From CAZOBJ01 sp964577825 (lineage in GTDB: Bacteria; Planctomycetota; SZUA-567; JAFGNG01), in assembly GCA_964577825.1 (NCBI GenBank), contig CAZOBJ010000038.1, positions 1 through 25,588 on the forward strand: 25,588 bases of DNA. Direction: 5' to 3'. The translations under genes were made by a program, and so were the position numbers. Shown in pieces: positions 6,542 to 18,211 of this stretch. The notes beneath the pieces are model-generated. The model saw only the letters and a list, made by a program, of their open reading frames with translations. It was not told the origin of the DNA and made no database searches. How positions within the stretch are numbered: position 1 is the first letter of the stretch; the number at the start of each line of letters is the position of its first letter.

Positions 6542-7825
6542 ATGCGCATGGGGATCCGCGCGGTCCTCTTGGCGGTGGGCGCGGCGCTCGTGGTGCAACT
6601 GGCCAGCTGCCGCGTGGCCCAGTCGCGCCGCGAGCGGGCGCTTGCCGTGTATCCGGAGAACGTGTCCGGCGAGCGGCGCATCCGCGTGCGCGTGGAGGAG
6701 GGCCTGCCCCAGGCGACCCTGACCCTGCGCGGCCCGTACGAGGTGCGCGCCGAGCCGCCCGACCCGCAGCGCCCGGTGCTCGCCGGCCTGTCCACCGCGC
6801 CGCGCCGGCCCGTGCAGGTGACCGTGGCGCCCACGATCAAGGGCGTCCGCCTGGGCCGCACCGAGGTCCCCTACGGGGCCGTGAGCGTGCGCGCCACGGG
6901 TGAGGCGCCTCTGGAGGTGAACGGCGAGCCCCTGGCGCGCGAGGTCCTGTTCTACCGCCTGGTGCCGCGTGCGGACGCGCCGGAGGACGAGCTGCGCGTG
7001 CAGGTGGTCGCGCGCGTGGGCATGGAGGCGTATCTGACCGGCGTGGTGCCCCACGAGATGCCCGCCCACTGGCCGGTGGAGGCGCTGCGCGCGCAGTGCG
7101 TGGCGAGCCGCACCTATGCCTACTACAAGATCCGCACGCGCACCGACCGCCGCTGGGACGTGAAGGACAGTTCCGCGAGCCAGGTGTGGCGGCCCGGCCG
7201 GGTGCGCAACCCGATCGTGAACATGGTCGTGAACTCCACCCGCGGCGTCGTGATGACCGACAACTGGCGGCTCTTCCCCGCGTACTTCAGCGCCGAGTGC
7301 GGCGGGTCCACCAAGGACGGGGTGCACGTGTTCATCAACCGGCACATCGCGCCGCTGACGGGCGTGCGCTGCCCGCACTGCGACGGTCCGCCGGGCGCGC
7401 GAGAATGGCTGTACGAGGTGCCCGTGGACGAGCTGGCCGTGCGCCTGCGCCGGGCCGGATATGACGTCGGCCGCATCCGGCGCCTCCGGGCCCTGGACGA
7501 GCACGGCCGCACCCGCACGGACATGGGCCCGGTCTACGACGTGACCGTCGAGCACGAGGTCGACGATCACGTGCGGATGCTCACCCTGCCCGCGGAGACC
7601 CGGTTCCGCGGCGCGATCGGCAACCGCCGCGACCAGCTCGCGAGCACCTTTTTCTCGGTCACCATCCGCGACGGCATGGCCCGGTTCACCGGCCGGGGCC
7701 ACGGGCACGGGGTGGGCCTGTGCCAGTACGGCGCGCGCCACCTGGCCGACGAGGGCGCGTCCTACCAGGCGATCCTCGACTACTATTACGTGGGCAACAC
7801 GCTCGTGCGCTTGTGGGAGGGCTGA
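6542..7825 (+). CDS. SpoIID/LytB-domain lipoprotein, probable septal peptidoglycan lytic transglycosylase
   Basis: This 427-residue protein starts at an ATG preceded by AAGGGAG. Its N-terminus is a lipoprotein signal with lipobox LASC (C23). The SpoIID domain is unmistakable. VVPHEMPAHWPVEALRAQ holds the catalytic Glu (E172) in the HEMP motif. ECGGSTKDG (C253) and CPHC (277-280) occupy the zinc-binding region. GHGHGVGLCQYGA (386-398) is the C-terminal signature. In Bacillus, SpoIID cleaves glycan strands lacking stem peptides during engulfment. In non-sporulating diderms this family is associated with septal or general wall remodelling, so sporulation should not be inferred. The region at about 30-150 is strand-rich and may help bind the wall. 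It is 64 bp from tgt, and a SpoIID-tgt-yajC-secDF neighbourhood is common in bacteria. Confidence 0.9.
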   Translation: MRMGIRAVLLAVGAALVVQLASCRVAQSRRERALAVYPENVSGERRIRVRVEEGLPQATLTLRGPYEVRAEPPDPQRPVLAGLSTAPRRPVQVTVAPTIKGVRLGRTEVPYGAVSVRATGEAPLEVNGEPLAREVLFYRLVPRADAPEDELRVQVVARVGMEAYLTGVVPHEMPAHWPVEALRAQCVASRTYAYYKIRTRTDRRWDVKDSSASQVWRPGRVRNPIVNMVVNSTRGVVMTDNWRLFPAYFSAECGGSTKDGVHVFINRHIAPLTGVRCPHCDGPPGAREWLYEVPVDELAVRLRRAGYDVGRIRRLRALDEHGRTRTDMGPVYDVTVEHEVDDHVRMLTLPAETRFRGAIGNRRDQLASTFFSVTIRDGMARFTGRGHGHGVGLCQYGARHLADEGASYQAILDYYYVGNTLVRLWEG

Positions 7826-7889
7826 GGCCGCGCGCCTCGTGCGCCGCGCCCGCGGGCTCGTGCGCGGCCCCGCCGCGGGAGGGCAGCCT

Positions 7890-9002
7890 ATGGACTTTCA
7901 GGTCACCGCCCAGGACCCGGGCACGCGCGCGCGCACCGGACGCCTGACCCTGCACCGGGGCGTGGTGCAGACCCCGGCGTTTTTGCCCGTGGGCACCCAG
8001 GCCACGGTCAAGGGGCTGACCCCGCGGCTCTTGCGCGAGGCGGGCGCACAGATGCTCTTGGCCAACGCCTACCACCTGATGCTGCGCCCGGGCGAGGACC
8101 TGGTCCGTTCCCTGGGCGGGGTGAGCGCGTTCATGGGCTGGCACGGACCGGTGCTCACCGACTCCGGGGGGTACCAGGTCTTCAGTCTGGCCGACCGGCG
8201 CGAGGTCTCGGACGAGGGCGTGCGGTTTCGCAGCCACCTGGACGGGACCGAGATCGCCCTCACGCCCGAGCGCGCGGTGGGCGTGCAGCAGGCCCTGGGC
8301 GCGGACGTCATCATGGCCCTGGACGAGTGCCCGCCCGCGGGCGCCGACCGCGCGCACGTGGCCGCGGCCTGCGCGCGCACCACCCGGTGGGCGCGCCGAA
8401 GCGTGGCCGCGCACGGCGACGGCGCGCAGGCGCTCTTTCCCATTGTGCAGGGCGGGGTGTACGCGGACCTGCGCCGCGAGAGCGCGGCGGCCCTCGTGGA
8501 CCTGGACGCGCCCGGGTACGCCATCGGCGGGGTGTCCGTGGGCGAGGGCGAGGCGAAGATGCGCGAGGTCGTGGATCTGACCGCGCCGCTGTTGCCCGCG
8601 GACCGGCCCCGGTATCTCATGGGCGTGGGCCGGCCCGCGGACCTGTGCATGGCCATGGCCGCGGGCGTGGACCTGTTCGACTGCGTGCTGCCCACGCGCA
8701 ACGGGCGCAACGGCCAGGCCCTCACCGCGCGGGGCCCGGTGAACCTGCGCAACCGGGTCCACCGCGGCAGCGACCTGCCCATCGACGAGACTTGCGACTG
8801 TTACGCGTGCCGGACCTTCTCGCGGGGGTACCTGCGCCACCTGTTTCTTGCCGGAGAAATGCTTGCGAGCATTCTGACCAGTGTGCATAATGTCCGGTTC
8901 TTGATTGCCCTTACCGAACGCGCGCGCGCGGCGATCCGGTCGGGGCGGTTCGCCGCCTTCGCCGCGGACGCGGCCGCCGGAGGCCGGGCCGAAGCCGGCT
9001 GA
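7890..9002 (+). CDS. tgt: queuine/preQ1 tRNA-ribosyltransferase
   Basis: This 370-residue protein is full length for bacterial Tgt. The ATG at 7890 follows GGGAGGG; an upstream extension of the frame has no better start. It swaps guanine 34 in tRNAs for Asp, Asn, His and Tyr for the queuosine precursor preQ1. TDSGGYQ carries the general acid/base D91. DLFDCVLPTRNGRNG carries the nucleophile D264, the same number as in E. coli. Zinc ligands are C302, C304, C307 (CDCYAC) and H333 (SVHNVR), also matching E. coli. GGVSVGE and VQGGV shape the base pocket. It acts in the cytosol. It is the second gene of the operon, 65 bp before yajC. Confidence 0.97.
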   Translation: MDFQVTAQDPGTRARTGRLTLHRGVVQTPAFLPVGTQATVKGLTPRLLREAGAQMLLANAYHLMLRPGEDLVRSLGGVSAFMGWHGPVLTDSGGYQVFSLADRREVSDEGVRFRSHLDGTEIALTPERAVGVQQALGADVIMALDECPPAGADRAHVAAACARTTRWARRSVAAHGDGAQALFPIVQGGVYADLRRESAAALVDLDAPGYAIGGVSVGEGEAKMREVVDLTAPLLPADRPRYLMGVGRPADLCMAMAAGVDLFDCVLPTRNGRNGQALTARGPVNLRNRVHRGSDLPIDETCDCYACRTFSRGYLRHLFLAGEMLASILTSVHNVRFLIALTERARAAIRSGRFAAFAADAAAGGRAEAG

Positions 9003-9067
9003 CCGCCGGGCCTTGCGCCCGGGCACGCGCGCGCCTCGCGCGAGCAGGTGCACAAGGAGCAAGGGAC

Positions 9068-9463
9068 ATGGCAGACGCAAACGTGCCCCCCGCGGGCGAG
9101 ACGACCGAGACGGGCGCGGGTACCGCCCCGCCCTCGGGCACGGGCCAGGAGGCCCCGCCGTCGAAGCCGGGCGGGTCCACGATCTGGCTCATCCTCATCC
9201 TGTGGGTCGTGGTGCTGTACTTCTTCTTCATGCGCCCCCAGCGGCGCAAGGAGAAGGACCGCAAGGCCATGATCGGCAACGTGAAGAAGGGCGACCGCAT
9301 CGTGACCGTGGGCGGCATCTACGGCAAGGTGACCGCGCTCGACGCGGAGACGGTCACCGTGCGCACCGACGAGAAGAGCGGCACCACCCTCAAGCTCCAG
9401 CGCGCGGCCATCAACGCGGTCGTCAGCGACCAGGACCGCGATCCCGCGCAGGAGGGCGCCTGA
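9068..9463 (+). CDS. yajC: preprotein translocase subunit YajC
   Basis: This 131-residue protein starts at an ATG with AAGGAGCAAGGG upstream. A Gly/Pro/Thr-rich N-terminal tail (1-36, longer than usual) precedes one membrane segment (about 38-55), followed by FFFMRPQRR and the conserved cytosolic core VKKGDRIVTVGGIYGKV (72-88). YajC associates with SecDF in the inner membrane and supports Sec-dependent export; its exact role is still unclear. Its place between tgt and secDF is the classical one. Confidence 0.97.
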   Translation: MADANVPPAGETTETGAGTAPPSGTGQEAPPSKPGGSTIWLILILWVVVLYFFFMRPQRRKEKDRKAMIGNVKKGDRIVTVGGIYGKVTALDAETVTVRTDEKSGTTLKLQRAAINAVVSDQDRDPAQEGA

Positions 9464-9509
9464 CGGCGCCGCTCGCCCCGGACCGCCATCGGCCGGCAAG
9501 GAGACCTGT

Positions 9510-13175
<3,666 letters not shown>

Positions 13176-13194
13176 GCGGACCCGGCAGCCGCGG

Positions 13195-13223
13195 TTGACA
13201 CCGGCCCCGCGCACCCCGACCAT
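13195..13223 (+). promoter_or_regulatory. possible promoter for the GGDEF-rsmJ pair
   Basis: A perfect TTGACA (13195-13200) stands 17 bp before GACCAT (13218-13223, 3 of 6); a CATAAG 20 bp away is an alternative. The -35 is convincing and the -10 is weak. Transcripts would carry the folded repeat at 13226-13317 as a leader. Confidence 0.45.
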
Positions 13224-13225
13224 AA

Positions 13226-13317
13226 GGGCCCTGCTTCGCCAAGGCTTCGCAGGGCCGGGGCTTCGGCGGACACGACGGAGGAGGGTGACCCCCTCCGTAG
13301 CCTCAGCGAAGGAGGGG
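13226..13317 (+). repeat. palindromic repeat family 2 forming the leader of the GGDEF gene
   Basis: The first hairpin has arms GGCCCTGC (13227-13234) and GCAGGGCC (13249-13256). The second has arms ACGGAGG (13275-13281) and CCTCCGT (13292-13298), extended inward by GGG/CCC around a TGA loop, and enclosed by CTTCG (13261-13265) / CGAAG (13307-13311). The 3' end GTAGCCTCAGCGAAGGAG (13297-13314) recurs with one mismatch inside rsmJ (15549-15566). The ribosome-binding site of the next gene lies within the repeat. Confidence 0.7.
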
Positions 13318-13320
13318 CCC

Positions 13321-15126
13321 ATGGCGCAAGGCCGCTTCGTCCTGCTCGTGGACGACGACGAGGACGCCCTGCGGCTCCTGTCGGTGCTGCTGACCCGCAA
13401 CCGGTACAACGTGCTCACCGCCGAGAACGGCATGGAGGCGGTGCGCATCCTGGAGGCCCGCGGCGAAGAGATCGACGTGGTGATCCTGGACCTCATCATG
13501 CCCGGGGCCCTGGACGGGTATGCGGTCTGCGAGTGGATCCAGTCCCAGGACGCCGTGATCCGCGAGATCCCGGTGATCGTGCTCTCGGCCAAGAGCGCGC
13601 CCGGCGAGATGGCCCGCACGTACGCGTCCGGGGCCTTCCAGCACATCACCAAGCCGTACGACGTGCACCACCTCCTGGCCGTGGTCGACGGGATGGTGCG
13701 CCTGCGCCACCTGCAGGACCAGGCGCGCAACACGGCCGAGCGGTTCGCCGCCATCTTCGAGAACGCGCCCCACGGGATGCTGGTCGTCAACGCCGACTAC
13801 GAGGTGCTGGAGATGAGCCGGGTCCTGCGCGAGATGCATCCGGACGTGGTGCCCGGCAGCGGGGTGAAGGCCTACGAGGTCCTCTACGACCCGCCGCGCG
13901 CGTCGCCCTATCCCGGGTCGCCGTTGGCCGCGGCCCTCCAGGACGGGCGCATCCACCGCGACGTGTTGCGCATCGACCAGGCCGGCGGCAAGAAGTGGTG
14001 GGACATGAGCGCCGCGCCCCTGCGCGACAAGAAGGGGCGGATCACCGGCGCGGTGCTCATCGTGGGCGACATGACCCGCGAGCACGAGGCCGAGTCGCGC
14101 CTGCGCCGCGAGATCCAGCGCGCCCACGAGGCCGAGAACCAGTTCCGCGCCCTGTTCGAGGGCATGAGCGACCCCGTGCTCGTGCACGACCTGGAAGGCC
14201 GGATCCTCATGGTCAACGAGGCGGCGTGCCGCCACTTCGGGTACGCGGGCGAGGAACTGCTGCGGATGCACACCTACGACCTGGAGCCGTCCGAGTCCGC
14301 GCACGCGTTCTCCGAGCGGCTGCGCGCCCAGCTCGACCAGGGGCGGGCGAGCTTCGAGCTCGTGCACCTGGCCAAGGGCGAGCGACGCGTCCCGGTGGAC
14401 GTGAACACGTCGGTCATCGAGTACCGCGGGCACAAGGCCGTCCTGTGCATCGTGCGCGATATCACCCGGCAGAAGAAGGCCGAGGAGCGCCTGCGGCGCA
14501 GCGAGCAGCGTCTCAAGGACGCGCTGGTGCGCCAGGACGCCATGACCTCGCGGCTGTTGGAGACCCAGCGCGAGCTGCGGCGCAAGCAGGTCCAGCTCGA
14601 AGAGGCCAACATCAAGTTCGAACGGCTGTCGATCACCGACGAGCTCACCGGCCTGTACAACCGCCGCCACTTCAACGCCACGTTCGCCATCGAGCTGCGC
14701 CGCGCCATCCGGTACAACCACCCCCTGTCCGTGGTGATGATGGACATCGACCACTTCAAGCGCGTCAACGACGTGTACGGGCACCTGGTCGGCGACGAGG
14801 TGCTGCGCGGCCTCGGGCGGGTGCTGGACCGGTACGTGCGCGAGACCGACATCACCGCCCGGTACGGGGGCGAAGAGTTCATCATGGGCCTGCCCGAGAC
14901 GCCCGCGCCCCTGGCCGCGCGCCTGGCCGAGCGCATGCGCCAGGGCGTGGCCGAGAAGACCTTCGAGCCGGAGAAGGGCGACCCCTTCCACGTGACCGTG
15001 AGCCTGGGCGTGGCCACCCGCGAGGACGAGGTCGACCCCCAGGCCCTGGTGGCCAAGGCCGACGCCGCCCTGTACGCGGCCAAGGAGGCCGGCCGCAACC
15101 GCGTCGTGATGGACAGCGACCGGTGA
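13321..15126 (+). CDS. response regulator with two PAS domains and a GGDEF diguanylate cyclase domain
   Basis: This 601-residue protein starts at an ATG 3 nt after the AAGGAGGGG stretch. Domains in order: receiver (about 5-125) with acidic pocket D11-D13, phospho-acceptor D57 in ILDLIMPG and K in TKPYD; PAS 1 (about 140-260); PAS 2 (about 275-385, ending IVRDITRQKKAEE); a charged coiled coil (about 385-440); GGDEF domain (about 440-600) beginning ITDELTGLYNRR. The active site is GGEEF (516-520), consistent with an active cyclase making c-di-GMP from two GTP. RETD lies five residues upstream, the standard inhibitory I-site for c-di-GMP feedback. No membrane segment is present, so it is cytosolic. 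The cognate kinase is not in the window. The last bases overlap the rsmJ start. Confidence 0.95.
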   Translation: MAQGRFVLLVDDDEDALRLLSVLLTRNRYNVLTAENGMEAVRILEARGEEIDVVILDLIMPGALDGYAVCEWIQSQDAVIREIPVIVLSAKSAPGEMARTYASGAFQHITKPYDVHHLLAVVDGMVRLRHLQDQARNTAERFAAIFENAPHGMLVVNADYEVLEMSRVLREMHPDVVPGSGVKAYEVLYDPPRASPYPGSPLAAALQDGRIHRDVLRIDQAGGKKWWDMSAAPLRDKKGRITGAVLIVGDMTREHEAESRLRREIQRAHEAENQFRALFEGMSDPVLVHDLEGRILMVNEAACRHFGYAGEELLRMHTYDLEPSESAHAFSERLRAQLDQGRASFELVHLAKGERRVPVDVNTSVIEYRGHKAVLCIVRDITRQKKAEERLRRSEQRLKDALVRQDAMTSRLLETQRELRRKQVQLEEANIKFERLSITDELTGLYNRRHFNATFAIELRRAIRYNHPLSVVMMDIDHFKRVNDVYGHLVGDEVLRGLGRVLDRYVRETDITARYGGEEFIMGLPETPAPLAARLAERMRQGVAEKTFEPEKGDPFHVTVSLGVATREDEVDPQALVAKADAALYAAKEAGRNRVVMDSDR

Positions 15127-16082
15127 GCGCCGTCGCCTGCGCCTACGTGCCGGTGGCCGCCGACCCGCCCGAACCGACGCTGTGCGCCCGCGCCCAGGAG
15201 CTCGCCCGAGATCTGGGCCTGCCCTACGCGCGGCTGGCCGACCTCGCGCGCGGGACGCTCGTGCTCGCGTGCACCTCCCGCAGGCTGGAGCTTCGCGAGG
15301 CCGGCCACCGCGGCGCGGTGTTCGTGGACTTTGTCCGCGGCCCGGCCGCGCATCGCGCGCGCACCTCCGCGGCGAGCCAGCCCCTGGGCCGCGCCCTGGG
15401 GTTGGGCAGGCGCGCCCGCCCGTCCGAGGCCCCGTCGAGAGAGAGCGCATCTTCCGAACCTTCCGTCGAACAAGCGCCGGGTCCCCCGGCCTCGTCCAAC
15501 GAGGCTCCGGCCCCGGAAGCCTCAGCGAGCAGGGAGGACAAAGGCTCGGTAGCTTCAGCGAAGGAGCCGCCGCCGTCCGTGCTCGACGCCACCGCGGGCC
15601 TGGGCCGCGACGCCTGGGCGCTCGCCTGCCTCGGGTGCCGGGTGACGGGCGCGGAGCGCCACCCGGCGCTGGCCGCGCTGTTGCAGGACGGCCGGGCGCG
15701 GGCCGCCGCGCACCCGCGCACGCGCGAGGTGGCCCAGGAGCGCCTCGCCGTCCTGCGCGCGGACGCGCGCGAGGCGCTCGGCGCGGGCGTTGACGCCGCG
15801 GGCGAGCGGTTCGAGGTCGTGTATCTGGACCCCATGTACCCGCAGGCGGCCCGCGGCCGGGCCCTGGCCCGGCGGGAGATGCGCATGCTGCGCGCGCTCA
15901 CGGGGGGCGACCCGGACGCGCGCGAGTTGCTCGACGCCGCATTGGCCGCGCGCTGCCCCCGCGTGGTGGTCAAGCGCCCGGCGGGCGCGGCGCCGCTGGC
16001 GCCGGGCGGCGCGTTCTCTGCCCGGGGCAAGCTCGTCCGCTACGACGTGTATCTCCCAAGGCCAGAGGACGCCGGGGCCTGA
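15123..16082 (+). CDS. rsmJ: 16S rRNA (guanine-1516-N2)-methyltransferase RsmJ with an internal repeat-encoded insert
   Basis: The GTG start at 15123 overlaps the upstream TGA as GTGA, with no separate ribosome-binding site, so translation is probably coupled. The product is 319 residues against 250 in E. coli. RsmJ methylates G1516 of 16S rRNA with S-adenosylmethionine. Family landmarks follow in order: LELREAGHRGAVFVDFV (about 56-72), GRALGLG (89-95), DATAGLGRDA (155-164, SAM-binding loop), VVYLDPMYP (232-240, catalytic motif) and VVVKRP (near 282). Between GLGR and DATAGLG lie about 55 residues rich in Ser, Pro, Glu and Ala, where E. coli has only a few; they are encoded by a family 2 repeat (15411-15575). 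The frame is kept, so the enzyme may still be active. Confidence 0.9.
   Translation: MSAVACAYVPVAADPPEPTLCARAQELARDLGLPYARLADLARGTLVLACTSRRLELREAGHRGAVFVDFVRGPAAHRARTSAASQPLGRALGLGRRARPSEAPSRESASSEPSVEQAPGPPASSNEAPAPEASASREDKGSVASAKEPPPSVLDATAGLGRDAWALACLGCRVTGAERHPALAALLQDGRARAAAHPRTREVAQERLAVLRADAREALGAGVDAAGERFEVVYLDPMYPQAARGRALARREMRMLRALTGGDPDARELLDAALAARCPRVVVKRPAGAAPLAPGGAFSARGKLVRYDVYLPRPEDAGA
15411..15575 (+). repeat. palindromic repeat family 2 inserted in frame in rsmJ
   Basis: About 165 bp (55 codons) interrupt the RsmJ alignment at residues 97-151. The 3' end reads GTAGCTTCAGCGAAGGAG (15549-15566), identical but for one base to the end of the leader repeat at 13297-13314. A second partial copy, GAAGCCTCAGCGAG, lies near 15516. 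CCTCGT/ACGAGG and similar arms give internal dyad symmetry. Confidence 0.65.
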
Positions 16083-16122
16083 GGGAAGGAGAGGCGAACT
16101 AGAGGCGTGCGGGGCCGAGCGG

Positions 16123-16219
16123 TCCCCCCTCCCTCCGGGAGGGGGTGAGGGGGAGGGAGGGGTTGGCGCTCCGGCGAACACGAGGGCCGCGAGAGTGACG
16201 AATGAGAGCCCACGGACCG
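16123..16219 (+). repeat. family 1 repeat variant 2 plus linker, ending at the assembly gap
   Basis: Variant 2 (16123-16159) is followed by 60 bp of linker up to the N run. The linker is nearly identical to 16459-16517. Confidence 0.8.
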
Positions 16220-16319
16220 NNNNNNNNNNNNNNNNNNNNNNNNNNNNNNNNNNNNNNNNNNNNNNNNNNNNNNNNNNNNNNNNNNNNNNNNNNNNNNNNN
16301 NNNNNNNNNNNNNNNNNNN
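16220..16319. other. assembly gap (100 N)
   Basis: Exactly 100 N, the usual placeholder for a gap of unknown size. The 20 bases before it (16200-16219) and after it (16320-16339) are identical. Confidence 0.98.
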
Positions 16320-16593
16320 GAATGAGAGCCCACGGACCGTCCCTCACCCCGGCCCTCTCCCGAAGGGAGAGGGAATTGGGTTGGCGGAAGGCGCGCCGCA
16401 TAGAACACGTGAGCGAGCCGTCCCCCCTCCCTCCGGGAGGGGGTGAGGGGGAGGGAGAGGTCGGCGCTCCGGCGAACACGAGGGCCGCGAGAGTGACGAA
16501 TGAGAGCCCACGGACCGTCCCTCACCCCGGCCCTCTCCCGAAGGGAGAGGGAGAGGCGTCCCTCACCCCGGCCCTCTCCCGAAGGGAGAGGGA
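16320..16593 (+). repeat. cluster of four family 1 repeat copies
   Basis: Variant 1 copies lie at 16340-16374, 16518-16552 and 16559-16593; a variant 2 copy lies at 16421-16458 and is joined to the second by a 59-bp linker. Apart from repeats and the gap, the stretch 16083-16660 holds no recognisable gene or promoter. Only the malQ ribosome-binding site is seen near 16648-16652. Confidence 0.85.
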
Positions 16594-16660
16594 GAAGCGC
16601 GGGTCGGCCAGGGCGAGGACCGGGTGAGCCAGGCTGAAGGTCGAGGGTAAGGAAACGCCC

Positions 16661-18211
16661 ATGCACGAGCGAGAGCGGTGCGGCGGGGTGCTGGCGCACC
16701 CCACCAGCCTGTGGGGCCCGCACGGGGTCGGGGCGCTCGGGCCCGAGGCTCACGCGTTCGTGGACCGGATGCGCGCGGCCGGACTGCGGCGCTGGCAGGT
16801 CCTGCCCCTGGGCCCGGCCGGACATGGACACAGCCCGTACGCGGCCCTGAGCGTGTTCGCGGGAAGCCCGTGGCTGGTGAGCCTGGCGCCTCTGTTCGAG
16901 GCCGGGTGGCTCGCGCCCGGGGACCTGGACGCCGAGCCGGATTGGCCCGAGGGGCGTGTCGACTTCGCGCAGGTGGAGGCCTGGAAGGGCCGGGCCTTGC
17001 GGGCCGCGCACGAGCGGTTCGCGCGCGAGGCCTCGGACGCGGACCGCGGGGCGCTGGCCGCGTTCTGTCACGACGCCCGGGACTGGCTCGACGACTATGC
17101 CCTGTTCATGTCGCTCAAGCAGGAGGCCGGCGGCGCGGCCTGGACCGACTGGCACCGGCCGCTCGCCCGCCGGGAGCCGGAGGCGCTTGCCGCCGCGCGC
17201 GCGCGGCTCGCGGGCGAGGTGGACCTGCACCGGTTCGTGCAGTTCGTGTTCGAGCGCCAGTGGCAGGCCCTGCGCGCGCACGCGCACCGGACCGGGGTGC
17301 GCCTGATCGGCGACCTGCCCCTGTTCGCCGCGCACGACAGCGCGGACGTGTGGGCGCATCCCGAGCTCTTCCACCTGGACGAGGAGGGCCAGGCGCGCGT
17401 GGTGGCGGGCGTGCCGCCGGACTACTTCTCCGCGACCGGGCAGCTGTGGGGCAACCCGGTCTACCGCTGGTCCGCGCACCGGGCCACGGGGTACGCGTGG
17501 TGGCTTGCGCGGCTCGCCCGGGCGCTGGGGCAGGTGGACTTCGTGCGCCTGGACCATTTCCGCGGTCTGTGCGCGGCCTGGCACGTGCGCGCGACCGAGC
17601 CCACCGCGCAGCACGGCCGGTGGGTGCGCGGACCGGGCGCGGCGTTTCTGCGCGCGGTGCGCGAGCGGTTCGGGTCCCTGCCCTTGATCGCCGAGGACCT
17701 GGGCACGATCACCGAGGACGTGTACGCGCTGCGCGACCGGTTCGACCTGCCGGGCATGCGCGTGCTCCAGTTCGCGTTCGGGGACGAGGATCCCAAGACC
17801 GCGCTGCACGCCCCGCACAACCATGTGCGCAACGCCGTGGCCTACACCGGCACGCACGACAACGACACCGCGGCGAGCTGGCTGCTGGGCCTCGATCGCG
17901 AGCACGACCCCCGCACCGAAGAGGAGCGCGGCCGCGAGCGCGCGCGGGTGCTCGCGTACGCAGGCGCGCATACGGACGATCCGGCCCACTGGGTGCTCCT
18001 GCGGCTGCTGTTCGGGTCGGTGGCCGACATCGCCGTCGCGCCGGTGCAGGACCTCCTGGGCCTGGGGCCCGAGGCGCGCATGAACCGGCCCGGCACCGTG
18101 GGCCCGCAGAACTGGTCCTGGCGGCTCACCGACCGCGACGCCGCGCGCCTCTGCTCGGACGAGGTGACCGCGCCCCTGCGCGAGGCCGTGGGCCGGTACG
18201 GCCGCGCGTGA
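16661..18211 (+). CDS. malQ: 4-alpha-glucanotransferase (GH77, amylomaltase)
   Basis: This 516-residue protein has the usual length of the short amylomaltase type. The ATG at 16661 follows TAAGGA. It transfers alpha-1,4-glucan segments between malto-oligosaccharides in the cytosol. SLWGPHGVGALG and WQVLPLGPAG are N-terminal GH77 landmarks. VRLDHFRG holds the nucleophile D298, IAEDLGTI the acid/base E345, and TGTHDNDT the third acidic residue D400. GVPPDYFSATGQLWGNPVY is also a family signature. It stands alone between a repeat cluster and the sugar-importer promoter, on the same strand as the importer. This suggests a linked role in malto-oligosaccharide or glycogen metabolism, which is an inference. 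Confidence 0.96.
   Translation: MHERERCGGVLAHPTSLWGPHGVGALGPEAHAFVDRMRAAGLRRWQVLPLGPAGHGHSPYAALSVFAGSPWLVSLAPLFEAGWLAPGDLDAEPDWPEGRVDFAQVEAWKGRALRAAHERFAREASDADRGALAAFCHDARDWLDDYALFMSLKQEAGGAAWTDWHRPLARREPEALAAARARLAGEVDLHRFVQFVFERQWQALRAHAHRTGVRLIGDLPLFAAHDSADVWAHPELFHLDEEGQARVVAGVPPDYFSATGQLWGNPVYRWSAHRATGYAWWLARLARALGQVDFVRLDHFRGLCAAWHVRATEPTAQHGRWVRGPGAAFLRAVRERFGSLPLIAEDLGTITEDVYALRDRFDLPGMRVLQFAFGDEDPKTALHAPHNHVRNAVAYTGTHDNDTAASWLLGLDREHDPRTEEERGRERARVLAYAGAHTDDPAHWVLLRLLFGSVADIAVAPVQDLLGLGPEARMNRPGTVGPQNWSWRLTDRDAARLCSDEVTAPLREAVGRYGRA

Noticed and set aside
6542..7825. Evidence for sporulation from a SpoIID-like gene
   Set aside because: SpoIID/LytB domains are widespread in non-sporulating bacteria and no other sporulation gene is present here.
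16123..16593. CRISPR array
   Set aside because: Repeats are palindromic, of two kinds and in two orientations. The linkers between them are themselves repeated, so there are no unique spacers of constant length, and no cas genes are nearby.
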